64,000 nucleotides of DNA from Pseudomonas sp. GM50 (GCF_000282375.1 NZ_AKJK01000104.1:56429-120428); one strand, 5' to 3'; shown: positions 35,821 to 45,522, numbered from the stretch's first letter. The notes: a model not told the origin generated them from the sequence alone. Numbers and translations are program-made.

Positions 35821-36186
35821 TCACTTGGTCAGCCAAGACTCAACGGTGTCGGAACCGTATTTCGCTTTCCACTCTTTCAGAGTTTTGTGGTTGCCGCCTT
35901 TGGTTTCGACGACTTCGCCAGTGTGAGGGTTTTTATAGACCTTCACTTGGCGAGGCTTACGAGTGCCAGCTTTGGATTCGACTGCTGGAGCACGACGACC
36001 GGCCTGTGGATCAAGCAGCTTGATTACGTCTTTTAGGCTGTAGCTGTACTCACCTAGCAGAGTACGCAGCTTGCTCTCAAATTCCATCTCTTTTTTTAGG
36101 CCAGAATCGCTTTTCATCGACTCAAGCTCTGCAAGTTGTGCGGCCAATTGCTGTTCGAGTTGACGGAATTCTGCAAGCTTCGACAT
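35821..36186 (-). CDS. MvaT/MvaU-family H-NS-like xenogeneic silencer
   Basis: This 121-residue protein has an N-terminal coiled coil (residues 1-60, LAEFRQLEQQLAAQLAELES) for oligomerisation. The C-terminal DNA-binding domain contains VYKNPHTGEVVETKGGNHKT and LKEWKAKYGSDTVESW. The KGGN loop is the AT-rich minor-groove contact of MvaT proteins. Such proteins coat and silence acquired AT-rich DNA. It stands alone between a broken umuC and a defence-type helicase, which suggests an island-borne paralogue acting beside the chromosomal copies. A diverged remnant of a related gene lies at 7275-7332. Confidence 0.92.
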   Translation of the reverse strand: MSKLAEFRQLEQQLAAQLAELESMKSDSGLKKEMEFESKLRTLLGEYSYSLKDVIKLLDPQAGRRAPAVESKAGTRKPRQVKVYKNPHTGEVVETKGGNHKTLKEWKAKYGSDTVESWLTK

Positions 36187-36274
36187 ATAGCACCTCTATG
36201 TGTGATCTAGATAAGCATGGGAAAGAGCTAAACCAACTGCATCTTTCATCGCTCAAATGTTCAAACAGTATCTT

Positions 36275-36312
36275 ATAAAACCCCAGTATCAGCTACTTAT
36301 CGATACCGGGGT
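36275..36312 (-). terminator. Terminator of the DUF4011 helicase gene
   Basis: On the minus strand ACCCCGGTATC (36302-36312) pairs with GATACTGGGGT (36280-36290), then TTTTAT. It lies between the helicase stop and the mvaT-like promoter. Confidence 0.82.
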
Positions 36313-36324
36313 CGCTGCGATTTA

Positions 36325-39300
36325 TTAGTTATCTCGAACCAAAAGGGCTGTTTTCTCGAGCCTCAACCGACTGGATGCTGTCAGCTTCTGAAGTCCCAGC
36401 TCTCTGGCCATGGTGTGCAGTAATGCCTCCCCTGCTTTGCCTTTGGCACAAAGCTCCCGAGCGAGTGATGCCAACTCATCGCAACAGATCTCATCAACCG
36501 GTCGGATACTCGCCTCATCTTCTGGACGCCGACAGACAACTGCAGATGCATCAGTTATATGGCTCGGCCAGTAGAACTCCCCGACATCATCAATCGTCAT
36601 ACGATGTGTGCTCTGCGCCATCGCCGACACTCTTTCTCGAATCTTCGAACCCGTACGCACCCAACCATGAGCCCTGGCAATTCGCCGAGCAAGAATTACA
36701 TCGAGAATAGGCCCTTCTTCGCTAATCACATGCTCGATGAGTGCGCTTAAAACACCTGAGTAACTCGCCTCAAAAAACGCATCCGGATCCACCCCTTGGA
36801 CACTGGAAGCAGGATCGGACTCTCTGTAGTAAACAACCTCCACCGGAGAGTAATGCGATTGGGAGCTGCTCGCCGGCTGAGGTGCCAAGGCGACTGCTGC
36901 GTATTGCTGGTTCCGAGGAGCATCCGCTTCGTCATTGGCACTCTCGATTGTCATCGCTTCACTGACTGAACCCGCGACCTCTTCAATCGCCTGAATGACC
37001 TCCACTACTGCAGTTTCGGCTAACAAGCGGGCAGCTTCTTCCCGGGCCCCATGCTCGGCGCGTTGAGTTCTGCTCAACACGAGCAAAGCGGTCAGACGTT
37101 CATGGATAAGATCAGCAGTGCCAACGGCGTTGATCCACCAATCCGTTGACCATATACGCAGAATCTCCCATCCAAGTCCCCGCAGCACGTTTTCACGCAG
37201 CTTGTCTCTGTCGCGTGCCGTGGCACTGCGATGATAGGTTGCCCCGTCACACTCCACACCTGCCAGATAACGGCCAGGCGCATCAGGATCGACCACACCC
37301 AAATCGATTCTGAATGCGGAAACACCGACTTGAGTATGCACCTGCCATCCTCTGCTGGTGAGTGCCGCGGCAACCGCCTCTTCGAAGGGACTGTCAAAGC
37401 CACCGACACTACCGGTGACTGCTTCAGCCAGCGCTCGAGGCCCTCGCTGTGCAAATTCGAGGAAGTGCTTCAGGTCACGTACACCAATCGATTGGGTTCG
37501 CGTGAGATCTATTTGTTCAGGTTGCAAGCTGGCGAAGACGCATAGCTCGTGTCGGGCCCTGGTAATTGCGACGTTTAATCGACGCTCGCCACCAGGGCGG
37601 TTAATAGGGCCGAAATTCATTGCCAAGGCGCCTGTTGCATCACGGCCATAGGTGGTCGAGAAGTAGATGATGTCTCGCTCATCTCCCTGAACGCTCTCAA
37701 GGTTCTTCACGAACAGAGGCTCAAGCTCGGTGTCCGCAAAATAAGCTTCAAGCGAAGGCTCGTTACGACGGGCTTCGTCCAACAAATCCTCAATGAGCTT
37801 CTGCTGCTCACCGTTGAATGTCACCACCCCAATGGTCAGCTTGCTCTCCCGGAAACCTGGTGAGCGCAGACGCGCAACCACATCAGCGACGACTGCGCGC
37901 GCTTCGATCAGATTGGTTCTTGAACCACCTTTAGAATAGACACCCGCGATCGCATGCAGTTTGACGGCACGGTCATTCGTCACGGGGGATGGGAACGTCA
38001 CGAGCTTGGACTCGTAGTAACGCTGGTTCGAGAAAGCAATCAAGCTTTCATGACGGCTGCGGTAGTGCCAGTTGAGGTGACGAGTCGGAAGGTTTGCACT
38101 GATACATTCATCCAGAATGCTTTCAAGATCAGCTTCAACGTCTTCATCATCAGCCGTCGATTCTGCGCGATCAAAGAATGACGTTGGAGGCAACTGTTTA
38201 GGGTCACCAACCATCACAACTTGTCGACCACGTGCCATCGCCCCAACTGCATCCCACACCGGAATTTGCGAGGCTTCGTCGAAAATGACGAGGTCAAATG
38301 CACTCGCGCCAGGTGTGAGGTATTGGGCAATGGACAGCGGACTCATCAGCATGCAGGGCGTCAGTTTCGTCAACGCATCTGGAATCTTGGACATCAACTC
38401 TCGAAGCGGCAAATGACGAGTCTTCTTACCCATTTCGTACCTGAGTACGCCCCACTCCGAAGAGCGAGTGACAGTCTCCGGATTAGGTAGATCTGCACAG
38501 AGGCGCGCTCGCAGCCAGTCACGGGTCAATGCAGTGAAACGATCATCCAGGGCTCTGAAATCCCGAATTCGTTGTTCATGCTCAACGCTGACAAAACCGC
38601 GAATGACTGGTTCGTTATCGACGACCGCATTCAGCCACCACCGCGCGTAGTTGGTTTCGAATGAATGGCGGACTTCGCCGGCTTTAACAAGGTTACCCTC
38701 CATAGCCTGAACAAGGCTCGAGAGCCCCGCGCCGACCGCCTCTTCACGCACCTTACGCCATGCACACCAAGCACGAACACCGGGCTCAGATCGAACCATG
38801 GACTCGCAATGCTGCAATAACGCATCCAGCGTAAGCAGCTGGATGTCTGCTTGTCCTGATTCTGAGAAGCGGCCTGCTGTCGCCAGCACATCCACGCGTT
38901 GACGGAGTGACTCAAAGCACTGACGCAATTCAGTACCCGATTGGCAAACCACACCCTCCGGTTCAAGCAGTGCATTGGCGTCGCCGAGCAACACCTGTAT
39001 CGCACCGCGATAAGCAGATACTAGCTCAGGCGTTGTCCCGAGTTGCGCAAGTGCGGACGCCAGATTGCCCTGGAACGCGACCGCGTCCGAGACCTTGTCT
39101 ACCTTGGTTTTAAGACCCGCCCAAAGCCCCGAGGTAATGGCACTCAGATCATCAAATTCTGACAGCGCTTTTTCAACGAGATGTCGTTGCTGGAGCACCG
39201 CCAAGTCTGCCTGCATGGTCTTGCCGCATTGGCCGGCGGCCACTGAGTCATGATGCCCCTCAATGCCTCCGTGCTCGATCACTGGGCGACGCTCCGTTTG

Positions 39301-42300
39301 AAAAGCGATAGCAGCGAACAACAGTTCCGAGTCAGTGTTAAGCCCAGCCCACAATCCTGCTGTGAGGTCGCCCAGGTGAAGAGGTGCAAGCTCCTGGTCA
39401 AGCAAGACGATGGAGCGCATATGGGAAAGGTCTGATTTCAACTGCTCACCGCAATGCCCTTCAGCGACCACATCAAACCCGGTATCTGTCCAAGGCTCGT
39501 CCGACGCCAAACACAACATTGCCTGACGTAACTGAATAGCCGCCTTAAGATGCTGCGCGATCGATAGTGCTCCGTTCCAGATTTGGGCGCAGTAATCCCC
39601 CACCTCCAACGCGTCGAGTTTATCGCGCAGGTCACGGATCTGAATCCAGGCGTGCAGGTCATTGGCCACATCAGGCTCTGCATCACCAGAGACGGCTGTT
39701 GAGAGAGTCTTTGTGACTTTGCGTGTCCCCAACAGGGACTTGGGCCAGAACGACTGCTCTGCGCTTTGCCAATCCCCGAGTAACTCATGCACATCAAGTG
39801 TTTCGATGAAATCGGTGTAGGTCACAGAGAGCTCCTGCGTGACCTCAGCTATACGCTCAAGCATTTCTATTGCTTGGCTCAATGTCTCAAACGTCTGCAC
39901 TGGCCATGCGGGACTGAGCTGCGACATCAAAGCCCTGCGCCTAGCCAAAAGACCGAGGCCTTTTTCAGCAGCATTAACCGTCGTGAAAGGCCATACCGGT
40001 GAAAGTTGCTGGCATAGCAAGCGATGCTTTTCTACTAGCTCACTACCTTCAGACAGTCGTTGCGAGATCATGCGACCGTCTGGCCGCAACACAAATTGCC
40101 AATCATGGCCCGCCGCAAGCGGCAGCGCTGACGACAAAAGTGAAAGACCGTTGCAAACAGAAGGCACAAGAGCGGCTATCGGCAAGCTCGTGGCGGCGCT
40201 GAATTTTTCCGCGGCCCGGATAGCGGCTTGCGCGGCAGGAAGCATCTCTCGCGCAGCTTGAATCAGTTGTTGCTGCCAGGAAGGCGACCACTCTCCCTGA
40301 CCAACCAGACCAAGTGGGTGATTTGACAACACTCCATATCCGATGGCCTGGGCGTTCACTTCCAGACGATCTGACAACTCCCGCAGTGCTGCCATACCTT
40401 CCCGTGTATGAACATGTGGCGATGACCACGACATAATCATTGGAGTGATGGCTGCACCGCCACAGACAACTCCAATCGCGTGGTAGATGCTGTACCCGTT
40501 CGTATAACGCTGGTGCAGTCGCTCTACGTAGGTGTTCAATCCGTCGCGTAACGCCTGAAGACGATCAGCTTCGGCATGCCATGTTGCAGAATCCACTACC
40601 CCCTTCGCATCCCAGGCTGACTGTAGCTGAGCCAGGACGTCAGTTTTGCGTGCCTTGCTGGAATGGACTTCCAGGCAGAACTCACCCAAGCCGACTTCGC
40701 GTAAACGTCGATAAACGACATCCAGCGCTGCGATCTTTTCAGAGACGAAAAGCACTCGTCGGCCCTGAGCCACCGATTGCGCAATGAGGTTGGCAATGGT
40801 CTGGCTTTTCCCGGTTCCGGGCGGGCCAATCAGGACGAAGTCTTTTCCTTTCGAGGCCGCCATCACAGCGGATAGCTGCGAGGAGTCAGATGGCAACGGG
40901 CAGAACACTTCTCTCGGGTTGAAGTCGATATCCAGGCGTCGATCTTCCGGGAACGTAATGTCTGACGGGAAAGCGTCTCGCGGAGTATCCAAAAGATGCC
41001 GAACGACCGGGCTCTCGCGAAGCGCTTCGGCATTCTCAGATAGGTCTTTCCACATCAAATATTTCGCGAAAGAGAACATGGACAGAACGACATCTTCCAC
41101 GACTTCCCAACCCGCGATGTCTTTGACGGCGCGACCCACCGCCTTCCAGATGGCATCGATATCCAGGCCCGCGTCATCTCGAGGAAGCTCCGTCTCAAGT
41201 GACCCAAGATTCAGTTCAAAATCCTGGCGAAGCATCTCGATGAGCGTTGGGTTGAACCTAGGCTCGTCGTCATGCAGCACCATCGAAAAGCCGGAGCGCG
41301 CACTCTTGCGTTCGAGCGTCACAGGGATCAAGACAAGTGGAGCCCGGTACTTCTGCCCACCCTTGTCTGCACGCTCCCAGCTGAGAAAGCCCAGGGCAAG
41401 GTAAAGGGTGTTGGAGCCCCCCTCTTGCAAGGCGGTACGTGCGCCACGATAGAGCTCAATCAGCCTCGCTTCCATTTCAGTACTTGAAAGGCCGACAAAT
41501 ACCTCACGCCGCTTCAAGGCATCCAATGCATGGAGTCGACGAACATCCTCCCGTTCACGCAACTCGTACAGCGCCTGGTCACGTGGATCAGCACCATCCA
41601 TCAAGTCGGGACGCGTCAGCAATTTCAGCTTCTGACCGCTCGCAAGGATATCTTCCAGCGCGGCAGGATCAGGTGACTCAAGCTTCAGCGACTTTTTCCC
41701 AGCCTTAAAGTTGAGCAAGTTATTTCGAAGCGACAAGTCCAGAAGTTTGCGCTGCCAGCGTCCAAGTCGATCTTTCGGATCTAATATCCGCTCGTCAATG
41801 TCGACGGTAACCGCCTCATCAGGTAGCGCCGGCGCAATACCGACTAACAGCTCCGAACCACCGGCGAGGTCATCGTCCGTCGGCAACTTAGAAACCTGTG
41901 CGTCACCGCTGGCTAAAGGCTTGATCCGTTGCAGACGTGCTCTGCGAACGTCCAACAGCAGGTGGAAATTCTCATCCTGCCCTTCAGCAATCAGCTGCTC
42001 GCCACGATCGGTGGCATAAGTAAAAGGCGGCACCGGATGCTGAGCCGCAAACGTCGTCTCAAACAGCATCAGCTCTTTGAGCTTTATGCGTTTACGAATG
42101 GCCGTGATGTCGTCGATCACGGTCGTAGAAAACTCTTCAGCTTTGAGCCACACGCCGGCAAAAGCGTGTCCTTTAGTGAACACCAGGACAGGGTTGAGAC
42201 CTGCCTGTTCTATCGCCGCACAGAAGAACAAAGCGAGATCGAAACACGTCGCTAAACCATGTTCCGTAACGTGACTGGGGCTACGTACTTTTTGTCCTGT

Positions 42301-42960
42301 TTGCTCGAAGCTGGCAGGAGGAAGCGCGTAATCCAGCTTCATACGTGCAACGGCGGCCCAAATGGCTGATGTCAGCTCCCAAGCTCGCTTCGCACCGCCG
42401 GCATACCCATCAAGCGCAGGGTTCTTATCGCTCTGGCGCAACACATCTGCCGCCTGCTTCAGCAAGCGCTCAACAGCGAGGTCATTCGGCTGAACAAATG
42501 CGGCTGTCATATCAGGAAGGTGAGATAGCCCGCCCCAGTGATTGCGTGGCAACAACTCCAATGCCAAATCCAACCGAGCTATTTCCGCTCGACCAGATTC
42601 AGCAGACTCGTCTGCCGCGGTCAACGTGTATGTGAGTGTGGCGTTTTCCGCTTCGGTTAGGCGCCCCAGCAAGGCACCATCCAACGCTAGGTCGTGACCC
42701 GGGATAGGCATGAACGCGTTTGGAATCAGCGCGTCAATGCGCCAAGTTTTAGGCTTGAAAACTTCGGGATAGGCCGTCAGCGTCAGCACTAGATCGTTGT
42801 ACTTGATCGCTGTCTCATTGATTACACGCAGCTCCCGAATGACAGGAACAGCGTTTTGATAATCCGCGAGATTTAGCTTAGCGACGACTGTACTGTGAAT
42901 ACTTACAACTTTGACTGGATCTAATTCAGCGTCAACCGTGATCACTGCTGCCTCGTCCAT
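36325..42960 (-). CDS. Giant DUF4011 SF1 helicase with Vsr-like nuclease and DUF3320 domains (defence candidate)
   Basis: This 2211-residue protein appears as follows. At residues 230-275 there is a transglutaminase-like segment (GLATCFDLALFFCAA, then TKGHAFAGVWL). The DUF4011 opening is near 395 (WQRKLLDLSLRNNLLNF). Walker A GPPGTGKS lies near 711, a long helical insert spans 830-1480, and Walker B VIFDEASQIP with GDPKQLPPTSFF is near 1556. Superfamily 1 motifs follow, VQGDERDIIYFS and RRLNVAITRARHELCVF. A Vsr/MTES_1575-type nuclease domain is at about 1857-1945 (GVECDGATYH, RIWSTDWW), and DUF3320 at 2060-2180. This architecture occurs in single-gene anti-phage candidates (Hhe type, from memory). 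Two coiled-coil genes precede it on the same strand. Confidence 0.88.
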   Translation of the reverse strand: MDEAAVITVDAELDPVKVVSIHSTVVAKLNLADYQNAVPVIRELRVINETAIKYNDLVLTLTAYPEVFKPKTWRIDALIPNAFMPIPGHDLALDGALLGRLTEAENATLTYTLTAADESAESGRAEIARLDLALELLPRNHWGGLSHLPDMTAAFVQPNDLAVERLLKQAADVLRQSDKNPALDGYAGGAKRAWELTSAIWAAVARMKLDYALPPASFEQTGQKVRSPSHVTEHGLATCFDLALFFCAAIEQAGLNPVLVFTKGHAFAGVWLKAEEFSTTVIDDITAIRKRIKLKELMLFETTFAAQHPVPPFTYATDRGEQLIAEGQDENFHLLLDVRRARLQRIKPLASGDAQVSKLPTDDDLAGGSELLVGIAPALPDEAVTVDIDERILDPKDRLGRWQRKLLDLSLRNNLLNFKAGKKSLKLESPDPAALEDILASGQKLKLLTRPDLMDGADPRDQALYELREREDVRRLHALDALKRREVFVGLSSTEMEARLIELYRGARTALQEGGSNTLYLALGFLSWERADKGGQKYRAPLVLIPVTLERKSARSGFSMVLHDDEPRFNPTLIEMLRQDFELNLGSLETELPRDDAGLDIDAIWKAVGRAVKDIAGWEVVEDVVLSMFSFAKYLMWKDLSENAEALRESPVVRHLLDTPRDAFPSDITFPEDRRLDIDFNPREVFCPLPSDSSQLSAVMAASKGKDFVLIGPPGTGKSQTIANLIAQSVAQGRRVLFVSEKIAALDVVYRRLREVGLGEFCLEVHSSKARKTDVLAQLQSAWDAKGVVDSATWHAEADRLQALRDGLNTYVERLHQRYTNGYSIYHAIGVVCGGAAITPMIMSWSSPHVHTREGMAALRELSDRLEVNAQAIGYGVLSNHPLGLVGQGEWSPSWQQQLIQAAREMLPAAQAAIRAAEKFSAATSLPIAALVPSVCNGLSLLSSALPLAAGHDWQFVLRPDGRMISQRLSEGSELVEKHRLLCQQLSPVWPFTTVNAAEKGLGLLARRRALMSQLSPAWPVQTFETLSQAIEMLERIAEVTQELSVTYTDFIETLDVHELLGDWQSAEQSFWPKSLLGTRKVTKTLSTAVSGDAEPDVANDLHAWIQIRDLRDKLDALEVGDYCAQIWNGALSIAQHLKAAIQLRQAMLCLASDEPWTDTGFDVVAEGHCGEQLKSDLSHMRSIVLLDQELAPLHLGDLTAGLWAGLNTDSELLFAAIAFQTERRPVIEHGGIEGHHDSVAAGQCGKTMQADLAVLQQRHLVEKALSEFDDLSAITSGLWAGLKTKVDKVSDAVAFQGNLASALAQLGTTPELVSAYRGAIQVLLGDANALLEPEGVVCQSGTELRQCFESLRQRVDVLATAGRFSESGQADIQLLTLDALLQHCESMVRSEPGVRAWCAWRKVREEAVGAGLSSLVQAMEGNLVKAGEVRHSFETNYARWWLNAVVDNEPVIRGFVSVEHEQRIRDFRALDDRFTALTRDWLRARLCADLPNPETVTRSSEWGVLRYEMGKKTRHLPLRELMSKIPDALTKLTPCMLMSPLSIAQYLTPGASAFDLVIFDEASQIPVWDAVGAMARGRQVVMVGDPKQLPPTSFFDRAESTADDEDVEADLESILDECISANLPTRHLNWHYRSRHESLIAFSNQRYYESKLVTFPSPVTNDRAVKLHAIAGVYSKGGSRTNLIEARAVVADVVARLRSPGFRESKLTIGVVTFNGEQQKLIEDLLDEARRNEPSLEAYFADTELEPLFVKNLESVQGDERDIIYFSTTYGRDATGALAMNFGPINRPGGERRLNVAITRARHELCVFASLQPEQIDLTRTQSIGVRDLKHFLEFAQRGPRALAEAVTGSVGGFDSPFEEAVAAALTSRGWQVHTQVGVSAFRIDLGVVDPDAPGRYLAGVECDGATYHRSATARDRDKLRENVLRGLGWEILRIWSTDWWINAVGTADLIHERLTALLVLSRTQRAEHGAREEAARLLAETAVVEVIQAIEEVAGSVSEAMTIESANDEADAPRNQQYAAVALAPQPASSSQSHYSPVEVVYYRESDPASSVQGVDPDAFFEASYSGVLSALIEHVISEEGPILDVILARRIARAHGWVRTGSKIRERVSAMAQSTHRMTIDDVGEFYWPSHITDASAVVCRRPEDEASIRPVDEICCDELASLARELCAKGKAGEALLHTMARELGLQKLTASSRLRLEKTALLVRDN

Positions 42961-43127
42961 GTGCTTCCCCTATCCTGCTAATGGAGGCGCACATGAGCGC
43001 GGAGCGTGGATAGTGGGCTCAACGCGGCAATTAGACGCCAAAGATGACCACCATCTTATAACGGGATCCAAAGGCGAGTCCGCTGTATTTGCCTGTGCAC
43101 AAGCGGTTCACCAATACCGTCTATCTG

Positions 43128-44132
43128 TTAGGCGTTCGTTGCGAACTGTCCAGCATCTAGCGCTTTAACAGGTTGAAAACCGGTTGTCTTTTTAAAGGAC
43201 GTGTTGTGCACGAAATTTTTCATCGAATCGGAAGGGTCAATCGAGTCCATGTTCAATGATTCCAACGTGCGCCGGGACACCGCAACACTCAGAATGGGTA
43301 ACTCTTCTATATGTCCGGTCGCCGAATTAAGGACGTCGTCAACCGCCGTCACAATCACCAGGTCATCAGGGAGCATCGACAAAAGCTCGCGCCCTACCCT
43401 CAAAACACAGCTGCACACATAGTCCTGCAAAAGCTCATTGTACTTTCCGGCCGGCATCTTCTTCGTTGAAAGCTTTCCGCTCTGCAGCAAGGACTTGATC
43501 TCAGCTGGAATTACGCGAACACCATGAACGCCAAGACTGGCCTCCACTAGACCCGTTTCCCCTATTGAGAACTTGATCGATGTGCCGAGATGAGAAATGT
43601 CCGTGAATGGATCGATCAACTTGATCGCTTCCAGCTTTGCCTTCCCTGTACCGGTCAGGACACCTTGCGCGATATCGTATTCCTGCTGCCAAGCATCGTG
43701 CTCGACTCGCCACTTCGCGACAGCGGCCTCATGCTGTTTAGCATCATGTAGCCGCCCCGTCTCAATGGCGGCAGCCAAGTTTTTACGTTGGCGCCTTTCG
43801 AGCTTGAGCAGTCGTGCGAAAAAACCAGGCTTGTAGGTTTGCTCGAGAGATTTCGCATGCGCTTCACGCGTATCTGCGAATGCGGGCTTTACGGGTTCAG
43901 CCCTATCAACGAATGATTGCCAATCTATTTCCTCCCCACATTCTTTATGCACGGAGAGCAGGACATCGATCTGATTTTCGTACACTTCAACTTCGTAAGC
44001 AGCCTGCTCCAGCGCTTCCATCTTGGCGTATTCTTTCTGGCGAGACTGAAGCTCACGCTGCCTGCGCTGGGCGTTACGATCAGCTTTGCGTGAAGCAGCC
44101 TGCATCGAACGCAACGTTCCTTTCCAGCCCAT
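43128..44132 (-). CDS. Coiled-coil protein of unknown function next to the helicase
   Basis: This 334-residue protein is not recognised. Residues 1-60 form a basic coiled coil (MGWKGTLRSMQAASRKADRN onwards). A second helical, charged stretch spans 90-155 (FFARLLKLERRQRKNLAAAI). The C-terminal half (170-325) looks globular with alternating strands (LVEASLGVHGVRVIPAEIKS, ELPILSVAVSRRTLESLN). No signal peptide or membrane segment is seen. The ATG follows GAAGGAATGAG. It lies 167 bases upstream of the giant helicase on the same strand, so it may be its partner or regulator. That is inferred from position only. Confidence 0.7.
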   Translation of the reverse strand: MGWKGTLRSMQAASRKADRNAQRRQRELQSRQKEYAKMEALEQAAYEVEVYENQIDVLLSVHKECGEEIDWQSFVDRAEPVKPAFADTREAHAKSLEQTYKPGFFARLLKLERRQRKNLAAAIETGRLHDAKQHEAAVAKWRVEHDAWQQEYDIAQGVLTGTGKAKLEAIKLIDPFTDISHLGTSIKFSIGETGLVEASLGVHGVRVIPAEIKSLLQSGKLSTKKMPAGKYNELLQDYVCSCVLRVGRELLSMLPDDLVIVTAVDDVLNSATGHIEELPILSVAVSRRTLESLNMDSIDPSDSMKNFVHNTSFKKTTGFQPVKALDAGQFATNA

Positions 44133-44393
44133 ATCTCATTCCTTCGAAGTATTGGCTGAGCGGTTTCAAACCACGAACAGCCGCGGATGATGATGGCAGC
44201 TTAGCACCAAGACTTGATTTGGAAAGGAGATGAACCCGGCGAATATGGTGCAAGCTCGACTTGGCCGTACAAGCTAGCGGCGGGCAAGTTCATCCGTTCT
44301 GCGGCGGGTCAACCAACAGACGTCTATCCTGGAGGGCCACGGTTGCGAGCCTTGCCTAGCGCCCAGGAACAACAGAATTTTTTACGTCTCCCG

Positions 44394-44795
44394 CTACCTC
44401 ACGGGTGCACGCTTTTGCTCGACCTGTTGTTTTTTTAGGTCAGCGTCGTTTTTCTTCTTACTTACGTCCTGCTTTTTCTGCTCCCGAGCTACCGCCTGGT
44501 CAAGCTTACTTTGAGCCGCGGAGAGCTTTTTTTGCTCATCGGCAATCTTGCGATCAACCTTGGCCATATCAACCAAAGCCTTGCTCTGGTCAGATTCATG
44601 ACGCACTGCCTCACGCTCCTTCATGTTGATGGTCGAAACGTTTGTTGACCGATGCGCCGCTGCTAATGCGGACTGTTTTCTCTTAAACGCCGCTACCGCT
44701 TTAAGAGAGAACCTTCCCTTCTCAGCTTGCAGACTGGCAAGATTTTGCTGACAGGTTTTGACCTTTCTTCGATAGGTTTCAATGGTCATGGTCAT
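44394..44795 (-). CDS. Small all-helical coiled-coil protein
   Basis: This 133-residue, highly charged protein (many Lys, Gln, Ala) opens with TIETYRRKVKTCQQNLASLQAEKGRFSLKAVAAFKRKQSALAAAH in heptad-like pattern and ends in a Lys/Gln-rich tail. Similar N-terminal coiled coils precede TIR or other effector domains in larger bacterial proteins; here no effector domain follows. It could be an intact small partner or the surviving N-terminus of a longer gene. It lies 261 bases upstream of the 334-residue gene on the same strand. Confidence 0.6.
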   Translation of the reverse strand: MTMTIETYRRKVKTCQQNLASLQAEKGRFSLKAVAAFKRKQSALAAAHRSTNVSTINMKEREAVRHESDQSKALVDMAKVDRKIADEQKKLSAAQSKLDQAVAREQKKQDVSKKKNDADLKKQQVEQKRAPVR

Positions 44796-44997
44796 TCACC
44801 ACTCCCTGACTGAAGCTTGATCATAGCAATCACTGTAGAGTGGTCAGCTCGCAATTACTCGACATTATGGACTCTCTACGGATACACACTTGCATGGACG
44901 AGACAATCAGTTACCTATGGCGATGAGTATCAGATTAAGCGATGGTGTCAGGAAGGTGTGTCGCCCGGACGGTCACCTGCTAACTGCCCCGTGAAGG

Positions 44998-45431
44998 TTC
45001 AGCCAGCGCGACAAGACCAAGATCGCGACCTATCTAACTCATGAGGCAAAGGTCGATCCGAATCAGTCGCTCGATGCGTGGGATGATGAGACGCGGCATG
45101 GGACGCTGAAAAAGGCTGAGATGAAAAGTACGCTACCAAACGCCTACGCGGTAAGCGTGTTGCGGTGAAGCCACTACCAAGTCGGCGCTTACTCATCGGC
45201 CTTACCCCGATCCACCTGCCTCCAGGATCCTGCTTGGATCTCGATCGTCATTGGATAGTTGAGCACTTTGGACACAACAGCGTGCTGCTGATCGAGAGCT
45301 GGGAAAACTTCGAGTTCGCCCACGCGACGCCCCTGCTCGAGCTGCTTCCGGGCAATTCCCTGGTGGTATTTCGAGGTGTGCCAGGCAGCTACAAAACGGA
45401 CAGCTGCAAGGAGTTACTGGCAGAGTTGTAG
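44998..45431 (+). pseudogene. Degraded gene, C-terminal part resembles a Toprim/JetD-like (DUF7281) domain
   Basis: Two frames read as protein in succession. The first, 44998-45165, gives RDKTKIATYLTHEAKVDPNQ and SLDAWDDETRHGTLKKAEMK before a TGA. The second, 45165-45431, gives WIVEHFGHNSVLLIESWENF then LLPGNSLVVFRGVPGSY. The 'LIE-x-WENF ... VVFRG' wording recalls the metal-binding Toprim segment (VEN-x-F ... FRGD) of Wadjet JetD relatives and DUF7281. A stop cuts it before the expected DPAGL motif. I treat it as a frameshifted, truncated remnant; the family call is tentative. Confidence 0.4.
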
Positions 45432-45522
45432 CTGCCGGTAAGCGCCAAGCCTTGCTGCGGCCTCCAACCATTCGACATTCAATGTGGCCAGGTTTACCTG
45501 CCGATCTAAAAGCCTGCGTTCG

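Noticed and set aside
35464..36036. A plus-strand frame reading ASNYASVKLVENGVGVALVP, like the end of a LysR effector domain
   Set aside because: Similarity is limited to about 20 residues, and the same bases partly belong to the minus-strand umuC remnant and to the opposite strand of the mvaT gene. It may be a tiny LysR scrap but is not supportable.
44881..44990. Short frame MAMSIRLSDGVRKVC, like the start of a ParD-type antitoxin
   Set aside because: Only about ten residues resemble the family before a stop. There is no toxin gene and no continuation.
45165..45431. The 88-residue frame as an intact small gene
   Set aside because: It starts mid-domain, has no ribosome site and is preceded by coding-like sequence in another frame, so it is listed as part of a degraded gene.
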